Below are positions 22,549 through 32,100 of a DNA stretch of 64,000 nt, piece by piece; the first letter of the stretch is position 1, and each line of letters opens with the position of its first letter. The notes under the pieces are model-generated. The model did no database searches. It saw only the letters and a program-made list of their open reading frames with translations, and was not told where the DNA came from. Both the position numbers and the translations under genes were made by a program. The stretch is from Pyrenula massariospora (Eukaryota; Ascomycota; Eurotiomycetes; Pyrenulales; Pyrenulaceae), in contig JAGFMI010000001.1 in NCBI GenBank assembly GCA_021030905.1, forward strand, positions 434,001 through 498,000. Reading direction: 5' to 3'.

Positions 22549-25031
22549 TCAACTCCGACTACTCCCCCCATCCTCCCCATCCTCCCCATCCTCCCCCTCC
22601 TCCTCGCCCCCAGTCCTCACCCCAAACGCCCCCTCAACCCACTCCTCAAAGCTCCCCAAATCCCACACATCCCCCTCCCTCCCCTTCCCCTTACTCCTCC
22701 CCCCACCCCCAACACCGCCCCTCCCCTCCAGAAACCCCTCATACGTCGCCGTCACCCGCTCCATCACCGCAACCAGCAACGTCACCTTCGTGCGCGGATC
22801 GTCGATGAACAGATCCAGCGCCTGCCGCAGCACGGGCACCTGCGCCGTAACTAGCGCGCGGAGGGACGTCACCGCCCCGGCCGCCGCCCCGGCCGTCGGG
22901 CTCGAAATTTTCGCAGAGGGGGGGACCTGGAGGAGGAACGGGTCGAGCGGCTCGGTCATGCGGGCGGCCCACTCGTTCACCACGATCCCGATGGTTTCGC
23001 GCAGGCGGGCGTCGAGCTCGGCCTTGGCGTCGAGCATGGTCTCGACGACGCGGGGGAGGAGCGTGCCGGCCTCGGAGACGATGCGGGCGAGGTTGCGGGG
23101 GTCGAGGAGCGTAGTGAGGGAGCCGCGGTGGCGGAGCTCGAAGAAAGTCGTTGTAAGGTTGGAGAAGTCGAAGGAGACGTCTGGGGCGATGGAGCTGGAG
23201 TCGATGTCGAAGGCGATGATGCTGTGTTTCAGGAGGAGGAGGTGGGTTAGGAGGAAGAGGTGGGAGGTTGTTGGTGGTGAGAGGGGGGTTTGTGTGCTAG
23301 GTGTGGGTTTGGTAGCTTTGGCGGTGGAGATGAGATTGGCGGCGGTGTAAAGTGAAAGGGTGGTTTGGTGGACGGTTTGGTGCGCAAGGTCGTCGAAGAC
23401 GCGAGAATGAAGGAGGCGGTAGAGGCGGGAGAGGAGCTGTATGCAAGTGCGGAGAGTTGGGTAAATATGAGGTGGGAGTGTTTTGTGAGGTATTGAAAAG
23501 GGCAAGATTGTTTTATCGTCGTCCTCGTTTTCAGAGTCATCGTCCACCAGCGATGTTTTACGAGGGGGAGGTATGGTTGGAGTAGAGACAACAGCCGTGG
23601 AAGAACGGCGTCCTGAAGTTGGAGGAGCAGCTTTTCCACCTGCGGTCGAGGGTCGCTGGCGTGGGTACTCCAGATCTTCGGGCTTTGGCTTGAAAAGCTC
23701 AATCTCAGTACGAAGTGTATTTTGTGTGCGAAACACAAGGCGAGTTTGCGTATCTTCCAGGGCGGGGGCAATAAGGGCGGCAAAGTCAAGTTGATCTGGC
23801 TCGACTACATCAGTTTCGTCTTCAGGGTCATGCATATAGCGTGTTTGAAGCATGGTGCATAATTGACAAAGTTTGTTGATATTGGTTTCATGAATTATCT
23901 TCGGTCGCAGATAGTCGTACAAAGGCTCACAAATAGACTCTAGGAAGTCATATACTCCTCGCTGGCCGTGAAACCATTCTCCCCATAATTCAAATTCGTC
24001 AAGACAAATTCCCTGAATGTACGAGATGCTTGCTCTAGCAAAGCTCACGACGTCTTTAGATGTGCTTGGAGCCTGCGATATGTCTCCCAATTTCTTGTGA
24101 ATCAAGGGCAAGATCAGTCTTCCACGAGTGGCAGCGAAGCTTGTGTGAAGTTCATTCATCAACGACTGGTATTCGCCCTCTTGTTCTGGATCAGCGTCTG
24201 CTGGTGGTGCTGCTCGTTTCTGTATCTCTAAGCCCAACTCTTTCAGTTCTGGCGCGCTAACTCTGAATTTGGCGTAGAGGAGAGCAGACATAGTTGTGTC
24301 ATTAAGCTGGCGATCGGCAATCCGCTTCGATACCTCGGCGGCTGTTTCGCGCAGAGCATTGACAAAGCGTCCCCGAATCAAAGTCAAAGCTCTTGTCAAG
24401 AGGAGACGGTAGCGAGACCGATAAGATTCAGCTTCTTTCTGCTCGGGATGGCTTTGCATATAGTCAATGCACTCATCTAAACGTACTAGCGTCTCCGAGA
24501 AATCCTTTCCCTGGACGAAGTTTCCAGCGCTTGGAGCGTTGAGCCTTCTAGTGATCGGTTCTAGGTATCCGTAATATTTTAGATTCTGCTTGATCTCATC
24601 TGCTAGCTTCTCGCTTCTTGCCTGCTCTTCTAGTAGGCCCTGGGATTCAGCTTGAAACGCCGACGTCTGGGCCTCAACTGCTTTGAAAGAAACAGAAAGG
24701 TGCGCAAAAATGTCCAAGGCAGTCTCGGTCTCGGAGAGCAGTCCATCGATATGAGCTTTTGACGCGTCCAGACCGTCCAGATACAGTCTGCCATTTTCTC
24801 AGCCTCATGTTGCGAAGGGGCTGCTGGCCAGTCTTACTGATATTCATCTAAGCTTGCCTCGAGAAGCTCGTCTTCTATGCTCTGGGTCCAAAGGGAGAGG
24901 TCATATTCGGTCTCGAGCTTGCTCACAGCTTTATGAGAAGTTTCGTTCAGTAACGCGGAGGCATCTCCCGGTTCCCGAGCCTCCATGGCCAAGGGTTTGC
25001 TGGATAGTTCGATTTCGGAGACAGAAGCCAT
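22549..25031 (-). CDS. cog3: Conserved oligomeric Golgi complex subunit 3 (Sec34 family)
   Basis: Exons 24838-25031 and 22549-24787, with a 50-nt intron, give 810 residues from ATG 25031 (MASVSEIELSSKP). The N-terminal half is helical and includes the Sec34 signature region (LKYYGYLEPITRRLNAPS, FVQGKDFSETLVRLDECIDYM, SYRSRYRLLLTRAL). YVHD-like text follows (RYMHDPEDETDVV). A Ser/Pro-rich insertion sits near residues 450-490, and the C-terminus is a Gly/Glu/Asp low-complexity tail. COG3 belongs to lobe A of the COG tethering complex, which tethers retrograde vesicles at the cis/medial Golgi and keeps glycosyltransferases in place. It converges on ASF1, with 280 bases between stops. Its 3' third is far more GC-rich at third codon positions than its 5' part. 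Confidence 0.95.
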
Positions 25032-25375
25032 AGCTAGAGACGGCTGCCGCGAGGCTGGGAAGTAGTATCATCGATTCACTTCACTTGACAAGCGCCTTTA
25101 ACGTGCCCGACTTAAGAAATTTGGCTCGTCGACAACTGTAGGTCAAAGAGACCGCTCGTTGGAGAACAATAATTCTGCCGATGGTGGGGCTGCCTTGGCT
25201 GCCAGCGGTGAGACATCGGGCCAATTGGAAATGCAGGTTCCCGGAGTAGTCAGTGACGTTCTTGATATTACAACGCCGAACTTTCTCAAGGGCAGACCAG
25301 TCGACCGTTTAACGCCAGCTTTCGGGGCCAATTCCTACAAACACTCAGTCTGAGGCTTCTGGATATAACAACAAT
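25032..25375. promoter_or_regulatory. Shared promoter region, COG3 (-) and FMP25-like (+)
   Basis: 344 bp lie between divergent ATGs. Short open frames occur on both strands at 25143-25353 but show no family resemblance. Confidence 0.4.
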
Positions 25376-27340
25376 ATGTATCAGTCAAAGGCGGTTAGAC
25401 AAATTGCGGTGGCTGCGGCGAGAAACAGCCAGAATTATTCAAGATGCTCAATGCAACGAGTGCAGCTTCGAAACTCGAGCTTCAGACTTCGCGACCCGAA
25501 CTCTAAACCTCGTGATCCCTTCGAACCGCGCGAGTCGAAATCTGAACCCTCTGATGCCCCTGAAATACCGAAATCATTTACGGGTGGCAATCGAGAATTT
25601 GAGTCTCGTCAAGAAAGGGGACCTTTACCGGAAGGGCCGTTTGGGTTCAAGCCTCTAGTACGGCGTCCACCACAAGAAGAAACGTTGTCGGTCCCACAAG
25701 CAATACGATATTGTAAGATTGGGGGAATCATACTCGCTCTTCTTATTATCTACGATGTTTTCGAGATGTCTCTCGCTCACGCCGAGGCACCACCGCAATC
25801 TGCGGATCAAGTCGAGGTCGTGTTTGAGAAGACCAAGAAGAAAAAGGCCAATATGACGAAGGAAGATAATCGGGATATGATCAGCTCTCAGCATCTACAA
25901 GTCAGGAAAAGTTGGGAAAACCCCGGGGTCTACGCGTGGGGCTCCAACACCGGAAAGGTGGCAGCACCGGATTCTGATGAAGCTTTCATCAAGATCCCCC
26001 GACGAATACCCTTTTTTGACAACAAGCTCTTGCGAGACTTGAAACTCGATCGTATGTTCGGTGCCGCAGTCACTGAGTCTGGTGATCTCTTACAGTGGGG
26101 CAAAGGATATTCAGAAGATGAATCACAACCCGTGGTTACTCTAAAGGGCAAAAATCTAAAACAAATTGAGATTTCTCGAGATCGTATCCTGGCTCTGTCC
26201 GAGAATGGTGCTGTCTACTCGCTACCAGTATCCAAGTTCGAACAGGAAGAAGGCCCTAAACCTACCGAAAGCTCCTGGATCCCGTTCTGGAAGTCAACGT
26301 CGTCGATCAGCTACCGGTCAATGAAGCCAGATAATCTCAGCTGGCAAGAGAAGATTATTTCAATTAGTGGAGGGCTTGAGCATATCCTCATGCTCTCAAA
26401 TTCTGGCCGTGTGTTTTCAGCAGCTTCTGGATCTGAAGACTTTCCATCCCGTGGTCAGCTAGGCGTTCCAGGGCTTACCTGGCACACCCGCCCAGAAGGT
26501 CGATATGACATGTGCCACGAAATAGGAACGCTCAAGGGCTTTAACATTGGTAAGATAGCTACAGGTGACTATCATTCGCTCGCCCTTGACAAAGAAGGCC
26601 GCTGCTTTTCCTTTGGTGACAACACCTCTGGACAAGCCGGGTTTGAATGGGATGCCGCTACCCCAATTATTGATAGCCCGTCGCTGGTGCCTTTACAACA
26701 GCTTTATCGAGGGACCAGCCATGTTCCCAAGGCAACCAATATCTCTGCTGGTGGACTTAACAGCTTCTTTGAGATCGATGCTACGAGGGTGCTCGCTCCT
26801 GGCGAGGAACCTGGACAAGTGCGTGGCTTAGGGAGAACAGCTGCCGATGTCTGGGCTGCAGGACACGGAGTGAAAGGTAGCCTTGGCATTGGGAAATGGG
26901 TGCATTCCCAAGGCGTACCAGCGAAGATCGCGCCGTTAAGTGGCATGTTTGAATATGACGAGGTCAGAAATGTCATGGTGCCAATCCGGATGGCGCAGAT
27001 TTCTGTCGGTGCAAATCACGTCGCCGCAGTGATGGACAATGTGACCTACCTGGATGCGTCTGAGAAGAGCTCCGAAAATGATACGAATTGGGGTGCCGAT
27101 GCTCTTCTCTGGGGTGGGAACGAGTTTTATCAGATTGGGAACGGCAAACGAAACAATACGCCAAGTCCCATCTACATTCAACCACTTGATCGAGCTGCAG
27201 AGCGAGAGGCTAGTCGAAAGGATCTGCACCGCCTTCATATCACCCCACGTCATACTGTCAAGGTAAAAGGTCGGAAGGTCTCTATGGAGCAGAGGTTTGA
27301 GTGTGGGCGGAATGTGACGGCGGTATACTCCGCAATTTGA
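25376..27340 (+). CDS. fmp25: RCC1-repeat mitochondrial inner-membrane protein, FMP25-like
   Basis: A single exon of 654 residues starts at ATG 25376. The N-terminus (MYQSKAVRQIAVAAARNSQ) is basic and amphipathic, like a mitochondrial presequence. One clear membrane segment lies near residues 113-130 (IGGIILALLIIYDVFEM). The remainder contains degenerate RCC1/beta-propeller blades: GVYAWGSNTGKV, DLLQWGKGY, RCFSFGDNTSGQAG, DVWAAGHGVKGSLGIG, LLWGGNEFYQIGNG. This matches the arrangement of yeast Fmp25, which is needed for assembly of respiratory complex III. I infer a large propeller in the intermembrane space or matrix held by one membrane anchor. The call as a mitochondrial RCC1 protein is strong; the exact orthology is from memory of the family. 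Confidence 0.88.
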   Translation: MYQSKAVRQIAVAAARNSQNYSRCSMQRVQLRNSSFRLRDPNSKPRDPFEPRESKSEPSDAPEIPKSFTGGNREFESRQERGPLPEGPFGFKPLVRRPPQEETLSVPQAIRYCKIGGIILALLIIYDVFEMSLAHAEAPPQSADQVEVVFEKTKKKKANMTKEDNRDMISSQHLQVRKSWENPGVYAWGSNTGKVAAPDSDEAFIKIPRRIPFFDNKLLRDLKLDRMFGAAVTESGDLLQWGKGYSEDESQPVVTLKGKNLKQIEISRDRILALSENGAVYSLPVSKFEQEEGPKPTESSWIPFWKSTSSISYRSMKPDNLSWQEKIISISGGLEHILMLSNSGRVFSAASGSEDFPSRGQLGVPGLTWHTRPEGRYDMCHEIGTLKGFNIGKIATGDYHSLALDKEGRCFSFGDNTSGQAGFEWDAATPIIDSPSLVPLQQLYRGTSHVPKATNISAGGLNSFFEIDATRVLAPGEEPGQVRGLGRTAADVWAAGHGVKGSLGIGKWVHSQGVPAKIAPLSGMFEYDEVRNVMVPIRMAQISVGANHVAAVMDNVTYLDASEKSSENDTNWGADALLWGGNEFYQIGNGKRNNTPSPIYIQPLDRAAEREASRKDLHRLHITPRHTVKVKGRKVSMEQRFECGRNVTAVYSAI

Positions 27341-27605
27341 AGTGTTCTGTTCAGAATTCTCTGAATCTTTTTTGAGGTGTCTTACCAATTCTAGTATGGC
27401 AGTCACTATCAGCTTAGAAACCCCCGTCCCATCATAGCTCGGCATGCTCGGCTCCTATTAGGACGCCTGGGCCGATATCGGAATGGGTCAGGAGCCAATT
27501 TCGTCATACAAAGGAAGGGATCTTCACAAGTCCAAAAAATGGTTGTACTTATGAACAAGTCGACCGCTGTGCGACGCTGAGAGATCTTAGTTTGCCTTGT
27601 GCAAC

Positions 27606-28547
27606 ATGGGAGACGACAACATTCCTCCGCCATCCTTTTCCCACCCTTCAGTATCCTCCGCCACCAAACTCCGCCATGCCCTCTCTCAACCCTCCACCTT
27701 CATACTCGCCCCTGGCGTCTACGACGGCTTCTCCGCTCGCATCGCCCTCTCCGTTGGGTTCGATGCGCTCTACCTAACTGGTGCTGGCACATCTGCGTCT
27801 CTCCTCGGCCATGCAGACCTCGGCCTTCTCTCCCTCCCCCAAATGTCCACCCATGCATCCAACCTCGCATCACTCTCTCCATCCACCCCCCTAATTGTAG
27901 ACGCAGACACCGGCTACGGCGGTCCCATCATGGTCGCGCGAACCGTTCAACAATACTCCGCCGCCGGCGTCGCCGCCCTCCACCTAGAAGACCAAGTCCA
28001 AACCAAACGCTGCGGCCACCTCCTCGGCAAACAACTCGTCGACGCTCCCACCTTCCTCTCCCGCATCCGCGCCGCCGTCCAAGCCCGCCACCGCCTCAAC
28101 TCCGACCTCCTCATCATCGCCCGCACCGACGCCCTCCAATCCCTCGGCTACGCCGAATCCCTCTCCCGCCTCCGCGCCGCCCGCGACTGCGGCGCCGACG
28201 CCGCCTTCCTCGAGGGCCTCACGTCGAAAGCCCAGGCCGCGCAGTTCGTGCAGGACATGGCACCCACGCCGTGCCTGCTGAACATGGTCGAGCACGGCGC
28301 CACGCCGACCATCTCCGCCGACGAGGCGCGCGCGATGGGCTTCAGGATCATGATCGTGCCGTTTGCGGGGCTGGCGCCCGCGCTGGTGGGGATCCGGGAG
28401 GGGATGGAGAGGCTGAAGGGGACGGGGGTGTTGGGGGCGCCGAGGGAGGTGACGCCGGCGGCGATCTTTAGGGTTTGTGGGTTGGAGGAGAGTTTGCGGG
28501 TTGATGAGGAGGCTGGGGGGTCGGCGTTTGGGGGTGGGGTGGATTGA
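27606..28547 (+). CDS. Isocitrate lyase / PEP mutase superfamily enzyme
   Basis: One exon, 313 residues. I start at ATG 27606 (MGDDNIPPPS); the frame is open further upstream only to a TTG. The TIM-barrel signature is clear: FILAPGVYDGFSARIA near residue 32, metal-binding VDADTGYGG near 98, ALHLEDQ near 124, and the flexible-loop motif KRCGHLLGK near 134. Members cleave or rearrange C-C or C-P bonds of 2-hydroxy acids (methylisocitrate lyase, oxaloacetate hydrolase, carboxyPEP/PEP mutase). KRCGH favours a lyase over a mutase, but the substrate cannot be read from sequence. Codons from about 27,880 on are almost all C- or G-ending, unlike the neighbouring FMP25. No phosphonate genes are nearby. 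Confidence 0.87.
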   Translation: MGDDNIPPPSFSHPSVSSATKLRHALSQPSTFILAPGVYDGFSARIALSVGFDALYLTGAGTSASLLGHADLGLLSLPQMSTHASNLASLSPSTPLIVDADTGYGGPIMVARTVQQYSAAGVAALHLEDQVQTKRCGHLLGKQLVDAPTFLSRIRAAVQARHRLNSDLLIIARTDALQSLGYAESLSRLRAARDCGADAAFLEGLTSKAQAAQFVQDMAPTPCLLNMVEHGATPTISADEARAMGFRIMIVPFAGLAPALVGIREGMERLKGTGVLGAPREVTPAAIFRVCGLEESLRVDEEAGGSAFGGGVD

Positions 28548-29128
28548 TAAATGGAGCTTGATCCTTCCTCCTTGCATGTCAATTAGAGATCTGTGATGTG
28601 TGTTTTGTCGTCCGAGGATAGTCGGGAGGGTGTCTGTTACTACGACCGCTACTTCTTTAAGATCCTCGTGTATATACATCGGAAGGTCACTTCAAGACAA
28701 AACACCTATCACGCAGCATTGGATTTTTCGTTCAACATATAGATCTGCATTCAAGCCCCTCTCAAACTCACTATCCGATCCCAACAAAAACGCTATATGC
28801 CCTCTCTTTCTCATTGAATACGTATTCATTGCGAAAGCAGGCCGTACGAAGCATAAACCAGGATACTCAAACACCACACCCCCCGCCCCACCCCAAGCCA
28901 AGCTCCAAACGAAGAAGATGAAGAGACCATTACAAGATCTGTATACCTAGGTAGCTAGGATTACTCCCTCGTTTCCATTCAAAGATAATTGTATATGCAA
29001 AGCAAGGTAAAGTTCATCTCGGTCGTAGGTTCACATAACAAACACACACCAAACAATCCCAACCATCCAGTCCCAATGATGGAAGGTTAAATGAAGTCAA
29101 AACAGAGAAAAGGAAAATTTCGTCACTG
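28548..29128. other. Interval between convergent 3' ends
   Basis: 581 bp of 3' flanks of the lyase-type gene and BCK1. Nothing else is seen. Confidence 0.5.
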
Positions 29129-32100
29129 CTATTGTTGCTGCGGGCCCTCCATCCCGGACGTCAGACTACTCGTCCGCAGCTTATCCGCCAGCTGCGTATC
29201 GTAAAAGTTGTAGTACGGATCCGGGATGCAGAAGCTCGAGTGCTCGAGCAGCGTCTGGGCGGTCGGGCGGTCGGACGCCTCACTGTACGAAAAACCCACG
29301 TCAGCAAACCCGCAAATCCGCGCACAAACAAAAGAAAAAGTGTGGGAATGAACGCACATCTGGAAGCAATCCCACATAAAGCTCAGCCCCTCCATGCTCG
29401 CCGTCTGCGTAACATCGTCCGGAATAGGCGGCGCCTGATTCAAACTGCCCAGCTTGAAGATAGCGCCGATCGCCTCCTCCCTGCTCCACGGCCGGCGGCC
29501 GGCGAACATCTCCAAGACCACGCACCCCAGGGACCAGATGTCGACTTTGGCGCTGTAGCCTTGGCCCTGGGAGCGGACGACCTCGGGCGCCATCCAGAAG
29601 ACGCTGCCCTGCATCGAGTTGGTCGCGTCGTTGCCATATATGTTGTCGGACTTCTTTGATATGCCGAAATCGGAGATCCGGCATGTGCCGTCGATGTCGA
29701 GGAGGATGTTGTCCGCTTTCAGGTCTCGGTGCAGAATGCCTTCTTGGTGGAGATAGGCGAGGCCGGCGAGCGTCTGTCGGGTGAGGGACCGTACGACAGG
29801 TTCTTCGAATTTGCCGTGCTTGCGGAGACAGCTGCCGACACTACCACCGGAGATGTACTCGAGGTAGATGCTGATGGAGAACTCCTTGCGCTCGCAGCCG
29901 AGGTATTGGACTATGTTTGGGTGTTCGAGATGCTGCATAGTGTCGATCTCTTGGTCAAGGGCAGCGACCATGTCTTTGACGCGATCCTTGTCATTGTGGG
30001 CGAGCTTCTGGTTGACTTCGACTTGCTTAACGGCTAAGAATTCACCAGTGGTAGCGTTCATGCCGAGATAGACTCGACCATATGTTCCCTTTCCGATCAG
30101 TTGACCACGGATGATCTTGAAGGTCGCCTGGCGTCTAGGTGCGTCTTCTTGTGGAACGTCTTCCTGGGGGATCGGGTCAAGGGTGCTCAGCCGATTGCCG
30201 GGGGCCGGTTTAATTTGGACGATATTCGCACCAAACATTTTTGTGCTCTTTCGGCGAATGATACCAGATGCGTTGCTCTGAGCTGCTGGACCAGCGGCGC
30301 TGGATCTTGCGCGCGTCAATTCATTTCGACCTTTGGCGACTTCACGGATGGACTTCATCCGTCCAAGGCCGCCAGATTTGCGCATCTGCCTTTGGGCAAC
30401 ACTGGCAATAGTATCCCGGTCCTTAGCCTTGAGCGTTGATTCATCTGATCCGAGCGTGTCTGACTCATTTTCAATTCGTAAGCCCAAAGGAACACCGTTG
30501 AGACCAAACGCAGCTCGATCTCTTATTGTTGCCGTAGCAGGCAGTTCAGCAGGCTCTTTGCCCTTGCCCGATGTCGCCGAAGACGGTCCGTCCGTGCTCT
30601 CCTCTAGATATGGCTCGTCCAAATCAATGTTCGGGAAGAATTCATCCAAGTGATTGATGACGCCCTCCACAGGCGGTCGGTTAGCCCATATGTCACTAGC
30701 GAAAGACATCCGGTGCTGTTCACGCTGCCGATAACCATCGCGTTCTGGTGAGCGGGGTATGGCGCCGTGAGTGACAGCCGAGTCAGGCCGCATAGGGTCG
30801 GATCGTGACCTTCCAGTAGAGTCACTACGGTCAGTTGTGGGTGTCTGAATGGAAGGAATCGACCCTCCTCCAGATGTACTTGGTGACTTTTGCTTGGCAG
30901 TCGTCTCTTTCTGCGGTTCATCGTCCGTCACGACAGTCAAAGAAGGTTTCTTCTGAGGTTTACTGTTTGCCAAAGGTATAGCAAATAGACCATCATCAGA
31001 ATCCTCGTCAGAATCTTCTTCAGGCATGGGTGAGGGGGCAAATGGCACATTTGGTTCAGAGAAATCAAAATTCGGTCCATAGGACTTGCGGTTGTCCATA
31101 ATTGGCAGCGTAGGAGGCGATGAAGCAGGGCTGATACCTGGAGATGGCTCGCGTCGGTGTGCTTGATTGAGGGCTAGATTTTGAGGAAGCTGAAGCGCAG
31201 GCACACTCCCTCTATTGTCTTCTTGCTCATCTTTGTTGAAGTTAGGATTCTTAAACATCATCTTGCCTTTGCTCCATATGTAGCGAGGACTTCGAGGGGA
31301 CCCACCTGGACTTTGACCACGTGTGCCCTCTCCGAAATCGACGGATTGCATTGCCCGCTGACGCGGCTGGTTTTCTTCTCCCTGGCCACCCACAGCTGCT
31401 GGCGTTCCTACCATTTTCCCCACATTAGCTAACGCTGCACCCAGTCCAGAGGTCATTGAGGGGGTAGCGGCGATACCTCTGCGTCGACCACGGTCCACGG
31501 TTTCTTCGACGATAGGATCAGATCTTCTGTTAAATTGATCCGAGTGACCAGAGTGCCGAATACGCTCCCCAGACCTCTTATTCAAGGAGTTGACCTTTGC
31601 TAATGTGTCCGATCGAGAAGGGGCCGTTGGCGGCTGTCTGAAAGGTACAAGTGGATCCGTTTTCTTGTCTTCAAATGGCGAGATTCGAGGGCTGTCAAAG
31701 TCACGGATGCCAACACCCCGTATCCCAGGGCCCCCATAAGTGCTCGGAGAGTCCTTCGTTTGCTGACGTTTTTCTTGATACAGCTTTTGTCTACGCTCTG
31801 CCTCGCGCTTGAATTCTTCAGCAGCCTTGTAAAGGGCAGCATCGCCTCCAAAGTGTGACTGTTGACTCGCAGTGCGTATACTGTCGCCCAGATGGTCGCT
31901 ATACGGAGGCGGCTGTGTAGGGACAGGTTGATGCTGAGCAATGGAAACAAGTTGAGCATAACTTTCCTCATCCATCACACGCTTTCCATTAAAAGTAGAC
32001 ACAAATTGTGGCGAAGGCATAGCCTTAGGAAAACTCAGACCAAGGCCTGCTGATGGAGGAGGAACAAGAGATGACGCTGTCATTGCTGGGCTGGAGACGA

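Noticed and set aside
22472-23350. Plus-strand open frame of 292 codons opposite COG3
   Set aside because: Low-complexity Pro/Ser/Arg text mirroring GC-rich COG3 codons. It starts in the ASF1 3' flank and has no family content.
27599-28679. Long open frames on both strands over the lyase-type gene (290 and 231 codons)
   Set aside because: They are shadows of a GC3-rich coding sequence: Arg/Pro-rich low-complexity text with no motif, while the chosen frame has clear ICL/PEPM signatures.
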